Origin: Portulaca oleracea | Taxonomy: Eukaryota; Streptophyta; Magnoliopsida; Caryophyllales; Portulacaceae | Length of the DNA stretch: 64,000 bases | Assembly: GCA_029582165.1 (NCBI GenBank) | Contig: CM055877.1 | Span: forward strand, 35,223,249-35,287,248 | Direction of reading: 5' to 3' | Shown: positions 11,930 to 23,232 of the stretch, in pieces | How the letters are laid out: each line of letters starts with the position of its first letter | Position numbering within the stretch: position 1 is the first letter of the stretch | Made by a program: the position numbers and the translations under genes | The notes under the pieces: generated by a model | Database searches by the model: none | What the model was told of the DNA's origin: nothing | What the model saw: only the letters and a program-made list of their open reading frames with translations

Positions 11930-12118
11930 CCTTTCAATTTGAGAAAAAGGAGGGGTAAAAGTGGAGCCAGAGAGAGCTACAATGGAGATATATATGACGA
12001 CAAATCAAAAAAAGAATTGCATGTATTTTTGGATGTATAGTAAAAAAAATGTTTGTTGTTGGCAGAGTTGCAAATACAGTATATATATGGGGGTGATACA
12101 AAAAGAAAATAGGATATA

Positions 12119-14368
12119 TCAATGGAGGGGTTGGGTTTTCCTAAATTTGATAGAGCCGACAGGGCCAAACTTGGACTTGGGGCTTGAGCCAGGGCTTTGT
12201 GGGACTTCATCGACATGGACATACTCAGTCTGGGCATCCTCAACATCAGGTTGTGGAGTACTCCTGCTCTTGAATGAAGTTGTCCTTGGTGTTGACTGCT
12301 CTGCTGCAGGTGGCCACCTTTTCGACACGTTCCGTGAGAATGAGGCTGGTGAGTCCATCACTGCTTGCTGCCTACGGGCTGGTGTTGAAGGACCCATCTC
12401 TGATTTCGGTGTCGGTGGGGGATTTGGTTGCTCACTCGAACTCTGTTACAAATGATTTAACGTTATATTTTGGGAAAACAAATATATATATACATTGGGG
12501 GGAAATACATACCTCTGTGTTACCAGCCTTCATTTTGTATGATTGTTGCAAGACGTATTGAACGGCATTGAAGAAGGCAGACTGACCCACATGAGCACAG
12601 CTTTGCCAATGGTAAACAATCAAGTCCCAAGCTCTCAATTTCAACTCCTGTATATTTCTGTCTATGTCTGTCTCGTGTTTAGACACAAGAGGCTTGAATA
12701 AGCTATCATACACAACTGTTGTTCCCTGCACCATATCATTTACATACTCAACTTTAGTGAAACTCATCATATTTATCTATTTAGATTTGTTAGACTTGCT
12801 TTACATCAAATGGAGTATTCCATTTTTGTTAATCATCAAAGACCTGGATACAGGGATGTAGTAGTTGATAAAAAAAAAGAAAAAAGAAGGAATGTGGTCA
12901 TATTTGTTTAACCAGATATATAAGTTCCTATCTAAAAATTTAATTGTTTTAACTCAGTGATCTCGACCTTTTTTTGTTGAGTAATTGAAGCAATTACCTT
13001 GGTTTTTGGATACCAGAGGTAGACAATGAAAGCCAGCTTCATTTCTCCATAAAATGGTACCCTTTTGAAACAATTGTAGAAAAGTTACATTATCAGTAGT
13101 GTGTATCAGATTAAAATGTATACCGGGTAATTAATGATTTTATTGACTAGAATTGTTTATCTAGTATTTAATATCATTATAGTAATACAAAATTATTCAA
13201 AACAACGAGGTACGAAAATGAGGTGACTATTTACCAAGAAATAAATAAATCCCCTATTCTCTCAACAACTGAAAGAGCTGCGATTATCATCCTACAAAAA
13301 TTTGTAAATAATTGATTAGTGGAGACACGAGAGTACAAGAAAATCATAAGTAATGAAGACGGCTAAGTTTCACAACTTGGTGGCACATTTATTTTATAAC
13401 AATTACTTAGAAACACATAGGGTGGCACTATATAGAAGTCGTCCACGGTAAATTATATCAATATATATATATTCCGGCTGTGAACGTTTTACTTATTTGA
13501 AATAATATATAATAGGAAGAACATAAACACAAAAAAGAGAATAATAGAAATAAGTCAACTTCATATTTCCTAACAAATTTTTGTACTACCACCTTTCCTT
13601 GATATAAGGTCAGATAATATAAGTAGGATTAGATATAGATTAATAGGTAAGATCCTGTACGTAAAAAATATTAATATTAAAGTATATATTAGGTAATGTA
13701 GGTAATATATAGGAGTATAATATAATTAGAGATAAATTAGATGTTGGTAATTTCTATTTATCTTCTCAATGAATAGATCACTGGAAGTTGTAGAGGGGTA
13801 TTAAGTATAAATTCATTCATAATTGCACGCATCATAAAGACCTTGAGAGGGATTGGATTTTAAAATTATGCAAGAAGTGTTGCTTGATTATGACTACTAT
13901 TTTTTTTTTTTTTGGAATTATGAGATAACGATTACTTGATTTAACTGGAAGGAAAAAAGTTGCATTTATGATGCGTAGAGTTTGACTCTTGTTGGGAGGT
14001 TACAGTTTTGCATATTGCCAAAAATATGTAAACCTCATTTATGCCAGAATAACTAAAATCCAAAAAGAAAAAAGGAAGGAAAACAAAAAGAGGCGTCAAT
14101 ACATAATTTAAAAACTATAAAATTACCAATATTGACACCAAAACCGGAGTTCTTCAATGTCAACCTTGTTCTTCTCCACCGTCTTGAAGCACTCAAATGC
14201 TGGGTATGCATAACCCAACACCATTCTGAATTCCCCAACAAGTCAGACTCAAATTTCAACAATTATGCATGATCAAGTGATGTACAATAATTTAATTAAA
14301 CTACATTTTGAGTGTCAAAATTCGAAAATGACTTACACTAGTCCTCTGTTGATGAAATCTCCCAACAT
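12119..14368 (-). CDS. HVA22-like: HVA22-like protein (TB2/DP1/HVA22 family), six coding exons
   Basis: This is the one apparently intact host gene. Coding exons on the minus strand are 14337-14368, 14127-14225, 13235-13291, 12998-13061, 12513-12725 and 12119-12442. All introns are GT-AG and the phases match, giving 789 nt: 262 codons plus stop. The product begins MLGDFINRGLVMVLGYAYPA, then CFKTVEKNK, FWCQYW, ERIGDLFISW and LAFIVYLWYPKTKG. These are the hydrophobic hairpin core of the TB2/DP1/HVA22 domain, which bends ER membranes. A conserved KHETDIDRN segment follows, then a Pro/Ser-rich tail of about 110 residues, as in the longer plant members (HVA22 h/i/j/k type). Family members act in the ER and several respond to ABA or stress; that is family knowledge, not seen here. 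No frame damage was found. Confidence 0.92.
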
Positions 14369-14703
14369 TTTCGATGATCAAATTCTGTATCTAGCCTGGA
14401 ATTGTTGTTAACTCTTATAGATATATGCAATATGATGAAATAATCCAAGTAATTAGGGCAATGAAAATATGATGAGATGACAAAATCAGAGAATGAAATT
14501 AGAGACAAACTTTAAAAAATGATTTGTATGTTAGGAGGGACAAAGAGGACTCGACAGGTGGAAGAAATCAAAGGTTATGAAACTACCAAAAATTGGAAGA
14601 AGTCAGAACCTGCATAAAATTAAACATGAAGAGGAGTATTGATTAGTCCAATTGAAAGGGATACATAAAATAATAACTGAATTATCATATGGGCATTCCC
14701 CAA

Positions 14704-16381
14704 GGGGCCGTTTGGCATGCACTGGGAATAGGCAATGGCGGATCTAGTGTGTAGGCAATGGAGTCAAGCGACTCCACTGAAATTTTGGAGGAAAAAAATT
14801 CTGAGTTAGAAAAAAAGGTTATATCCAACTAATATATATATGTTAACAACATTATGGATATCAATTAGCAGTTGCTTAAGTGGTCTATGTGCGCATGATT
14901 GTGTGTTGTGTCGTGAGTTTGAACCTTCCTTGGCATGGATGGTGATTTTTTGGTTTAAACAAGTCTCTTTTGAAAAGAAAAATGTTTATAATATTATATG
15001 GTGTAAGCTAACTGTATAAATGTACATGTAATTGGTAATTAGTCCGGTAGTTAATTTGTGGATATGCATATTACTAGTGAGTTGTGAGTTCAAATCATAT
15101 ATGCAAATATGGGGTTTTTGTTATTGTTTAGTGTTTTTATTTTGCTTTTCGATTTTGTTTTGCAAAGTTTGGCTTCATTATTGAACTATTATTACGATTT
15201 TGCTTCATGGAATCTCCACCGTTGCTCTGGATCTAAAAAAAAAACCTCATTGTCGAGCACAATCCTCATTCTCTCTGAAGTCCAAAAAAATTTAAAAAAA
15301 TCTAAAATTTTAAGCAAAACAAGATATACAAATACACTCACCCATCCACCATTTTCTTTGTCCTCCAACTTAAAAGGAGAGATTTTATGAGAAAATGGCC
15401 AGAAAATAGTATTTAAGTTTTTCAATGTCGTTAAATTATATTTTTTTAGCAAATTAATTTTTGACTCCACTGACTCTAAATCCTGGATCCGCCACTGGGA
15501 ATAGGAATGAGAATTCATAATGACACTGGAAATGAGAATTCATAATGAGAATGAGAATAAACATGTCTTTATGAATTACCAGCTTTCTTGTTTGTTTTGT
15601 GGTAATTCACATTGAGAATATGATTAGGAATAAGCACACATTGACTAAAATACCCTTTTATTGATTTATGAATGTTTTAATAAATTAAAATGAATGGAAG
15701 GTCATAAATGACACATATTTACTTCTAGAAAATCAATGACCATATGAAAAAAAATATTAAGATCATAAAGATTTTAATAAAAATTAATTAAGCATCGAAT
15801 ATGAACTAAAATTAAAAACAAGTATATAAGCGTTCAAAATTTGAATGATTCAATAAATCAACATGATAAACCAATTGTTGACGGTTGCTATAAGATTCAA
15901 TAATACAGCTGAGTTAATTTACTAATATATTAATTATAATAGATATTTAATTAATAGAAGGAAAAGGCGTAAACTCTACTGCATTAGTAATATCTCAACC
16001 GAAGGATACGTAATAACAATAGTATTTAACTAATATAAGCAAAAGAGATACCATCTTTAGGTGACAGTAGCCGGCAAGATTGACAATAAACGTGAGTTTT
16101 TATTTAATATAAGCAAAATAAATGAATAAATGTGAGTTTTTATTTTTTTTAAAAAATAAGGGTAGTTTTGATATTTAATAGTGACTAACAAATTCTCAAT
16201 GTCTATTACCACACCCCCATGGTAATAGATTGGTGGGAATAGACCTCTTCTATTCCCATTCCCATTCCCATTCTCGTTCCCTTCTTTTTTTTTAATTACC
16301 CTGAAACAAACATGGTTATTCTATTCCCTCATCTCTCCATTCTCATTCCCAATCTCCTATTTCCTCTTACCAAACGGGCTG
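14704..16381. mobile_element. PIF/Harbinger-like non-autonomous element, carrying a nested hAT element
   Basis: Ends are GGGGCCGTTTGG and CCAAACGGGCTG (slightly decayed), flanked by CAA on both sides (14701-14703 and 16382-16384). The interior has repeated GGGAATGAGAATTC words near both ends. Without the nested element it is about 0.9 kb. A related copy lies at 20318-21052 with TAA at its right flank, which supports the end and the 3-bp target. No transposase is seen. It lies in the probable 5'UTR intron of the HVA22-like gene. Confidence 0.75.
14733..15497. mobile_element. hAT-type non-autonomous element nested in the PIF-like element
   Basis: Terminal inverted repeats are CAATGGCGGATCTAG at the left and, read inward from the right, CAGTGGCGGATCCAG. 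Both sides carry the same 8 bp, GGAATAGG (14725-14732 and 15498-15505), the target size of hAT elements. Near both ends the words GGAGTC/GACTCC recur, as subterminal repeats of hAT elements often do. No transposase is encoded. Removing it restores the surrounding element exactly. Confidence 0.85.
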
Positions 16382-16620
16382 CAATTGCACTCAAAATTCA
16401 TAGAAAACGAAAGAAAAGATTGAGAAAGAGAGGGGATCATACCTTTGATTTCTGGAGAGAAAGGGGGTGGGTGGCTAAGGAAAAGTAAAAGCCAAGGGAG
16501 GCAACTATTCAAAGAGAAACTTATTGAGATGAGTGGGAAAAATGGATGTTTATGAGAGAGGGTTAAGTAACTAATGGGGAGGGAGAGATTTAAAAGTTAG
16601 TTAAAAGAAATGCGGGAAGA

Positions 16621-16991
16621 ATGGTTGGATAAACAGGAGACGCGAACAGGGAGAGGATTTCTTGGGAATCCAATGGTTTCATTCTTTGGCAGTTATTCTC
16701 CTGGTTTAAAGGTAATGTTTGTGGTTTACCTCTTTTTTTTTTTTTTTTTTATATATATTTATGCTCTTTACTTGCAATTCTCATTCATTGTTACATCCGC
16801 TATTAATTATAAAGTAAATTAATTAGTCCCATAAAATCTTCCCTAAAAGATGTTGAAAGTGTATTTTCATCTTAAAATAGTGAAAAAACACGATCATTTT
16901 ACAATGCGTATCTGATATTAAAAATTTGACATTGAGGTTCTTATATTGTTGAAGATAGTCCAATAAAAAAAATATTATTCGTGGCATTTAT
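16621..16991. other. Upstream intergenic DNA, no gene seen
   Basis: It contains a run of about 20 T at 16731-16750 and AT-rich sequence. It probably lies upstream of the HVA22-like promoter. No reading frame is convincing. Confidence 0.4.
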
Positions 16992-17167
16992 TAGGGGTGA
17001 GCAAAAATTCCGGGAATCCTAGTCCCGTCTCGGCTCGGTCAAATCCCGGTCCCAACATCCCGTTCCCAGTGGGTGCGGGACCAGGAGCGGGACTAAAATT
17101 AAAGTCCCGGTCAACAACGGGACCGGGAGTGGGACTTAACCTCATTTCCGGTCCCGGTCCCGATTCC

Positions 17168-17225
<58 letters not shown>

Positions 17226-17651
17226 AGTGACTTCATGATGATTGATAAATTTGTTTAATTTAATTTGTGTTCGCTCTTTAGATTTATTTATTTATCACTA
17301 TTGAACTTAGCATAATTGTTCAGAAAAAATGTTATGTATTAAATATTGCGTAATTTTACTCTGGGAAAAAGTGGCTATGTAAACAAATCGACACTCACAT
17401 TTGTGAAATTAAAGAAAATTTATATAATCTATGTTGATTTTTAATGGAAATAAATTAAAATAATTGTTGAAAAAATTAGGAAACTGGGACAAAAAATTTC
17501 CCGGTTCCGGTGGAACCGGGAACGAGAGCAAATCTTTGCTCCCGGTCACAACCGGGAGCGGGAGTGGGAGCAAAACTTTGCTCCCGGTTACAATCGGGAC
17601 CGGGACCGGGACCTCCGAAAATTACCGGGATCCCGGTCCCGCTCACCCCTA
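16992..17651. mobile_element. hAT non-autonomous element, 660 bp, with intact target duplication
   Basis: Ends are TAGGGGTGAGC and GCTCACCCCTA, a perfect 11-bp inverted repeat. The flanking 8 bp are identical: GCATTTAT at 16984-16991 and 17652-17659. These are clear hAT features. Both subterminal regions are packed with CCCGGT/ACCGGG words in alternating orientation, possible transposase binding sites. The middle is AT-rich and carries a TA microsatellite. It has no coding capacity. Confidence 0.92.
17173..17223. repeat. (TA)n microsatellite inside the hAT element
   Basis: About 25 perfect TA units in a row. The apparent long Ile-Tyr protein runs on both strands here are only translations of this repeat. 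Confidence 0.95.
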
Positions 17652-17659
17652 GCATTTAT

Positions 17660-17972
17660 TATGCGTTCTTGGAATAAAAGCAATGACAATTATCTCTATT
17701 GCATATAGTTATATGACGAATTCTTATATTGAGTTTTAGACAATAATAACGAGATATAACAATGGCATTCAAAATGATTATTAACCATTTTCAATCAAAA
17801 TGTCCAAAAAATATATATTCAGCCCGTACATTGATATTGATATTTGATATATAGTTTATATCATGTTTGTTGAATGAGATTTTAGTTTATTAATTAAATA
17901 TGAGAGCCTAAAAGTCCCTCGATACCTAGCATAATGCTGCTACGGTTTCGGTAGGGTTTCGTGAGTCCCGTG

Positions 17973-18004
<32 letters not shown>

Positions 18005-18029
18005 CAACCAGAGTAAATTCCTGGGTGTG
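17660..18029. other. Intergenic DNA with a long poly-T run
   Basis: AT-rich with a run of about 30 T at 17971-18000. On the minus strand this reads as a poly-A tail and could mark the 3' end of a SINE or processed copy. No body was recognised. Confidence 0.4.
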
Positions 18030-19060
18030 AGCACCTATTTCATCATTTGAGTAAGCCATGGCACAGGAGCTCTCGGAGGAATAAAGACGAAAGTGGGGGA
18101 AGGGGGAGACCAAGAAGCCCCAAACAATGAGGCGTAACACAAGACATCATTGATTCTTGCAGGTAGATTTCGTATAGAGAAAGCTTTCATTTTTTATGTG
18201 TTGAAGAGAACTTTGAAGATTATATAGAGAATGAGAGATAGAGTGGCAATTAAAGCCAAAGACCAGAACTTGTTCCCCTTTCAGTTCTTCTCAGTTGTTA
18301 ATACAGAGAGAGCGTTTGAGGGCAAGCCATAGTCGTTCGATAACAACCTATTATTACTAGAAGAAATCTTTGACGACATGTACCCATCGAAAATTGAATT
18401 GGGGAGGTCTCTGTTTTGGGAAAAAATTTACGATGTGCCACTTCAAAAAAGAACGGAGAAGATTGTAGTTCAAATAGCAGAAGGCATGGCGGGTTTCTTC
18501 GAATACGATACAATGTACTGATCCTTTAGGCTAGGAACCATATATGAGAGTTGGGGCATGGGTGGACGTTCGTAAACCATTGCAATGGGTAAAGAATGGC
18601 ATTTATAAGTGGGTGGATTTCAAATACGCTCGACTCCCCAAATTTCTGTTATTTTTGTAGGAAAATAGAACACACCGACAAAGATTGTCGAGAGGAAGCA
18701 GAGCGAAAAGGGAAGGAAATTGTGTATGCGTATCGGAAACGTTTAGGGCGAGGAAGCGATCGGTCAAACTCTTGAAGGAGGAGCTGGACCGAGGCAAAGG
18801 AAAGTTGTAGATGCTACTGAGGAGAGGTAACATACGGAGGAAGAAAGGGGAAGTGAACGAGATACAGTTGGAACCCTTGGAGCAACCAGAAGACAGTTGC
18901 ATTGGGTGGAGCAGGTGATCAATACAGCTGAGAAGCAAACATAACAAGTAGTACAATTGAATATGAATGTGCTTCAGGAGTTATCCCTGACATCACTTGA
19001 TAGCTCGGTCGGCACAATGACAAAATAATATGGAGTATCGCAAGGAGATAGACAGAAGCA
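18030..19060 (+). pseudogene. LINE-type ORF1 remnant: DUF4283 plus zinc knuckle
   Basis: Read across frameshifts, the plus strand gives DQNLFPFQFFSVVNTERAF, then PSKIELGRSLFWEKIYDVPL, RTEKIVVQIAEGMAGFFEYD and KWVDFKYARLPKFLL/NFCYF. It ends in a zinc knuckle, CYFCRKIEHTDKDC, at about 18645-18690. This order (DUF4283, then a CCHC of the zf-CCHC_4 type) is that of ORF1-like proteins of plant L1-type retrotransposons. Frameshifts and stops break it, and no ORF2 (endonuclease, reverse transcriptase) follows. It is cut at the right by the LTR at 19134. Confidence 0.7.
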
Positions 19061-19398
19061 TGTGATTTGGGGGGGAGGAGGGGAGAATAATGAAAATAAC
19101 GATGAGTGAAAAAGGAAGGGGGTGGGGTGGGGGTGTAGGACCCGGGGAAAAACCTCCGTTTAGGAAATTGTTTCCGGATACGCTACTTAAATGATCGGCA
19201 GCCGACTAAGGTTGCTTAATCCTTAAATAAGGATATTTTTAATTTCGAAATTCATTTTCGGGGTGATGAAGCTTTATTTATTTATAAACCCGTTTTTTAT
19301 TATTTAAATTATCCAAAATTACACAAAACAATAATAATAATTTAATCCTGGCCCACTTAATAAATCTAGGCCCAAGAAGCAAGTGGGCCATCAGAGGT

Positions 19399-19424
19399 CG
19401 TTAAAACCCGGCTAGGTTTTAACG
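19399..19424. repeat. Covarying hairpin 1 (A-type LTR)
   Basis: Arms CGTTAAAACC and GGTTTTAACG are perfectly complementary around a six-base loop. The homologous hairpin in the LTR at 23244-24824 is at 24527-24562 and has arm bases TGCT/AGCA in place of CGTT/AACG. Two pairs have changed on both sides. Confidence 0.9.
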
Positions 19425-19472
19425 AGTCCTGGACTGGACCTCTCGCCTCCAGGTCCAGAGTGAAAGTGGGTT

Positions 19473-19508
19473 GAAATTAATAAAACCCGCCTAGGTTTTA
19501 TTAATTTC
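19473..19508. repeat. Covarying hairpin 2 (A-type LTR), 15-bp perfect arms
   Basis: Arms GAAATTAATAAAACC and GGTTTTATTAATTTC pair perfectly around CGCCTA. The homologous hairpin in the B-type LTR is at 24448-24481. There two arm pairs differ and both are compensated on the other arm. Confidence 0.9.
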
Positions 19509-20317
19509 TGGCCCATTTCTCCTCGGGCCTAGCCTAGAATGAGTGTCGGGCATGGACTAAATTATTTTCTTAAATTATTTTTGTGCAAGAAATCGAATAC
19601 TTTAAATAATTAAACGAATTTGTAAAATATTAAAGAGTTGCCAGCCGATTTAAGGAAACCGACAAACCATAAAATAAGAAATGAAAGACTCCGGTCTACG
19701 AACCCGATTTCTAGATTCGGGGGTAAGGTTACGAATTCGAGAGTTATAAGAACTCTCGAATCCGCCTGTTATAAAAACATACTCTACTAAAATCGATATT
19801 GAAAAGAAAGAGAGCAGGGAGAAGTTTGGTTAATTTCGTGGAATTATTATTCAAAACATGCAAGATTAAAACATGATGTTTACTTTTTTACAACATATGT
19901 ACAAGTAAGGAATTAAAGAATGAATTACATGATTAATCACAACAATATAAATAACGAAATCGAACCTTGTTTAAGGGTGGCGGATGCGATGAATTTGATC
20001 CCTTGAGTTGTCCTTGACTTGAAGCTCAGATGAGATACCGCGAGTGGTTTGAAAAAGTGGTATATGGATGGTTATATGGATGTGATGAGTGTGATTAAGA
20101 GGGGTTGGAAATGAATATGGATGATGAAGTTTTGAGAGGATTGGAGTATAGTATGGGAATAGATGATGATAGTTGATGATGGGAATGATTATGGAAGTAT
20201 GAAATTTTGTGAGAGGATTTTAGTAGAGTATGAGTGTAGTGGAGGATAGTTGATGAAATGAGGGTAGAGTAATGGTAGTAGATGATGAGAATGGTTGATG
20301 AAATGAGGATAGAGTAA

Positions 20318-21052
20318 GAATGGGAATGGAAATTCATAATGGAAATGGGAATGATAATTCATAATGAGAATGAGAATTGAAATGTTTTATGAATTCCCAA
20401 CTTTGTTGTTTGTTATGTGGTAATTAAAATTGGGAATAAGTGGGAGTAGGATTGAGAATAAATACACATTTACTGAAATATCCTTTTGATTACTATATGA
20501 ATGTTTTAATAAATTGAAAAGGATGGAAGAACATAATGAACTCATATTTCACGCTAAGAAAATCAATTACTATATAAAAAAACTAAAAAAAATAAAGTTT
20601 ATAAAAAATGTAATAAAACTAATTCAACACCAAACAAAAATTAAAATCAAGTATACAAAAAATCCAAATATAAAGGATTCAATCAATCTACATACTAATA
20701 AATAATTATCAATGATTTAATATATCTAAAATACTAAATTTTCCTATAAAAATAGATAATTCATAATTAGAACTCTCAATCTCATGGTCATTACTATCTT
20801 TTAAATAAGGTGGGTAGTCTTCGTAATAACAATTAAACATAAGAGCAAAATTGGTATTTAGCAAGGATTAATGAATTCCCAGGATCAATTACCACCACCT
20901 TCTTTGGTAATAGATTAGTGGGAGTTGGGGCATCCTATTCCCATTCCCATTGCCCCCATTTTTTTAATTATCGTTAAACAAACATGGGAATAGTATTCCC
21001 AATTATCCTATTCCCATTCCCAACCCCCTACTCCCTCATACCAAACAGCCCC
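20318..21052. mobile_element. PIF/Harbinger-like element, second copy, left end lost
   Basis: The right end CCAAACAGCCCC is followed by TAA. At the left, TAA (20315-20317) precedes GAATGGGAATGG, so the left terminal repeat seems deleted. The interior matches the element at 14704-16381 (for example AATTCATAATGAGAATGAGAA and TTGTTTGTTATGTGGTAATT-like words). It sits inside the LTR at 19134-21597. Confidence 0.7.
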
Positions 21053-21597
21053 TAAGTGTATTAGATGATAGTAGTTGATGATGAAGGTGAAATGGAGGGG
21101 ATATTTATAGGTGAGGGAATGAGAGATTTGGAGGGAAACCATGAGGAACATACCCCACGAATCATGCCCTCCAAGGATCAAAACCTAGGCGGGTTTTGGG
21201 AGGTCAAGGGCAAGGTCAAACACTGGGCAAAGATCAAGAGATTCAATTGCATGCATGTAGATTTTGGCGCCAGACAGCTTAAAACCTAGACGGGTTTTAG
21301 CTGATCATCACGCGGATTGGTGATCTGGCGCAAAATGACACCGCATTGCTTCTGGAATTAAAACCTAGGCGGTTTTTCATTTCTGGGCTAGGGCGCGCTT
21401 CTGGGCCCGCTTCTGTGTGGGTCGTCCTATGAAGATTAAAACACAGGGGGGTTTTAGCGAATGCATGCGGCCTATTTTGACTTCTTGGACTCGGGTTGTT
21501 GATCTTTTGGGCCCAATGACCCATTTATCATTTGGCCCTTATGACTTGCTGATTTTGATGAGTCGGGATTATGCCGGTACAAATTTCGGTGTCTACA

Positions 21598-21612
21598 GAG
21601 ATCCCCCACTTT
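21598..21612 (-). promoter_or_regulatory. Polypurine tract of the outer Tat element
   Basis: On the minus strand AAAGTGGGGGATCTC abuts the LTR start TGTAGAC. It shows that the interior lies on the right side of this LTR. The same block occurs at 37488-37502, next to a truncated LTR. Confidence 0.75.
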
Positions 21613-22655
21613 GATCGAGTCCAAATAGGATGAAGGACAAAGTAGCCTGAGGATATGACTTCAGATCGTAAAGCCTAGGGTGATGCTTGGAAGCCGAGTC
21701 CTGCATCGTGGTTGCGGGCGGCATGCGCCTCTTTGGGGGTGATCTCGAGCAAGAATGATGCTCTACCTGACCGTTGATGAGTCGCTGTTGATCTCGGGTG
21801 AGAATGATGCCTTATTATCGGACACGATGCCGATTGTTCACGGAGTTTTCTAGTCTTTCCCAGTGTCGGTTCTAGTCTTTCCCGGTGTCGATTCCAGTTT
21901 TTCCCGGTGTCGGTTCTAGTCTTTCTCGGTGTCGGTTCCAGTCTTTCCCAGTGTCAATTCTAGTCTTTCCCGGTGTCGGTGTTGATGATCGTTGGCATTT
22001 TCGATGCCGAAGGACTTCACTAGGCGCGTGCGATGGCCTGGGTCGACTTCATCGCACGGCGTCGGCGGATGGATCGGAGATTGAGACTTCGCTGGGCGCG
22101 ATGCCGGTGGCTCAGGATTGGGATTGCATTGAAACTCTGCCGATGATCCTGAATGATGATGATGACATCGACCTTTTAAGCGGTAGCTGAACGAAGGTGG
22201 TCCCTTTGTCGGCGACCTGAAAGTCATGAGAAAATCGAGTATTAGTTTTATTGAAAAACAAAGGAGGTTCGAATTTTTACCTACGGGCCGTAGAGTTGAA
22301 TCGTGGGCTCAGGCTGTGAGTAGTTGGGCCGTGCATTTGGGTTGTGCACTTGTGCTGTAGGCGGCGCAAAACCTAGGCGGGTTTTGATGTCCTTCCTTGG
22401 GCTGACGAGGGCGACTGGGCCGCGCTTTCCGGGCCGTAGCTGTAACAAAACCCAGACGGGTTTTGTATTTACTTTCCCCCTTTTTTTTCATTCTCGTGAA
22501 AGGAATCAAAGTGGGGCCCAGCCCACATGCGGACACAAATGCGCCACGTCACTCTGTCTCTCTTTTGGGTGACAAGAGGATGACCTTTGGATTTTCAGCC
22601 ATTGAAACGCATTTAGCATCTCGAGGCGGGACCGACTTACATTCACCCAACCTTT
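21613..22655. other. Non-coding 3' region of the outer Tat element
   Basis: This is the hypervariable region between the antisense gene and the 3' LTR. It contains the 22-bp minisatellite at 21849-21980 and two hairpins (about 22370 and 22446). The GC content is higher than the surroundings. A homologous copy lies at 37503-38567. The reading frames here are not conserved between the two copies, so I call no gene. Confidence 0.7.
21849..21980. repeat. 22-bp minisatellite, 6 copies
   Basis: Exactly six 22-bp units of the form TCTAGTCTTTCCCGGTGTCG+GT with a few substitutions. A 7-unit array lies at the homologous place at 37736-37889, and a 20-bp relative forms the array at 46371-46730. Confidence 0.95.
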
Positions 22656-22779
22656 CTATAAATTCTAAGGCATTTCGTTTATCTTATTCACATCCTCATT
22701 TCCTTCACATCTCTCTAGCTCACTCCTTCTCTCTCTAGAAAAGAAGTCTTGTTCTTTGAGGTAATCTCGGGTTTAAAAG
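22656..22779 (+). promoter_or_regulatory. TATA box and leader of antisense gene aORF-1 (left copy)
   Basis: CTATAAATT at 22656-22664 lies about 120 bp upstream of the ATG at 22780. It is followed by a CT-rich leader (CACATCTCTCTAGCTCACTC) typical of plant 5'UTRs. The block is kept in the other copy at 38568-38691. It points away from the Tat LTR and is antisense to gag-pol, so aORF-1 seems to have its own promoter. Confidence 0.6.
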
Positions 22780-22941
22780 ATGCAACCCCGGAGTCATAGG
22801 AATCCACCTCTTCCTCATGCGACGGCACGACCCTACGAGAGATCTTCTCGACGCAACTTTGTCCCTGGCATGGAAGCAACCCCTTCCGATCTTATCGTTC
22901 AATCTTGGAACCATGCTTGGTTTTACCGCTCTCATGGCGAG
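22780..22941 (+). pseudogene. aORF-1 exon 1 (left copy), cut off from the rest of the gene
   Basis: The exon runs 54 codons from ATG to a donor, GGCGAG|GTAACC. It starts MQPRSHRNPPLPHATARPY and ends QSWNHAWFYRSHGE. This copy has no stop. It is the N-terminal end of a plant-mobile-domain-like protein. After 300 bp of intron the LTR at 23244 begins, and exon 2 is not found on this side until 41020, beyond the nested elements. The copy at 38692-38853 is nearly the same but has a TAG. Confidence 0.65.
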
Positions 22942-23204
22942 GTAACCCTTAAACTTTCCTCTTGTACTTAGTTTAGCGTAAAAATGAGCAAGCATGAATT
23001 TATTTTTCATATCTTGTCGATTTTAGCTATTTTAAGTATACATGTTAGGATGTTGAGTGACAGATTTATTTATACATTTTGACCGAAACGCACTTGTAAA
23101 TCGTAAAATGGACCAAAAAGCTTTCAACGATCGGCCCATAAATAAAACCTAGGCGGGTTTTACATGCTTTGTGGCCCGTCTGTCCAGGTAGCGACCCACT
23201 AGAG

Positions 23205-23232
23205 GAAATAAAACCTAGGCGGGTTTTATTTC
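23205..23232. repeat. Hairpin in aORF-1 intron 1
   Basis: Arms GAAATAAAACC and GGTTTTATTTC are perfectly complementary around TAGGCG. It lies just upstream of the LTR insertion point CTGGG. The copy near 39117-39143 has decayed. Confidence 0.9.

Larger units (their letters stand above)
14396..16620 (-). promoter_or_regulatory. Probable 5'UTR intron, leader exon and core promoter of the HVA22-like gene
   Basis: Just upstream of the ATG at 14368 is an acceptor-like TTCCAG (ending at 14396). About 2 kb further, at 16436-16442, is a good donor (AAAG|GTATGAT), preceded by a CT-rich, leader-like stretch (about 16443-16560, minus strand). A TTTAAA-type box lies at about 16588-16595. Together these suggest a leader exon and a 5'UTR intron of about 2.05 kb that contains the nested transposons at 14704-16381. 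The leader structure is inferred; transcript evidence would decide. Confidence 0.5.
19134..21597 (-). repeat. 3' LTR of the outer Tat-type element (A-type LTR)
   Basis: Read on the minus strand it starts TGTAGACACCGAAATTTG (at 21597) and ends GGGTCCTACA (at 19134). The purine-rich stretch AAAGTGGGGGATCTC lies just outside its start, which makes it a 3' LTR of an element whose interior lies to the right. A TATA box (CCTATAAATA, minus) is at about 21105-21114. It is 2464 bp long, enlarged by a PIF-like MITE at 20318-21052 and by GATGATGGGAATG-like expansions at 20100-20310. It carries six AAAACC..GGTTTT hairpins. Confidence 0.9.

Noticed and set aside
16610..16822. Frame starting MREEWLDKQETRTG
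   Set aside because: It runs into poly-T-encoded Phe/Ile and lies opposite the probable HVA22-like promoter. No support for a gene.
16975..17230. Proteins with long Ile-Tyr runs on both strands
   Set aside because: They are translations of the TA microsatellite and of the CCCGGT-rich hAT ends. The frames exist on both strands, as expected for a simple repeat.
21885..22572. Short frames in the Tat 3' region as genes
   Set aside because: The frames are not kept intact between 21613-22655 and 37503-38567, and they cross the minisatellite and hairpins. Only the TATA-leader-exon 1 block is consistent.
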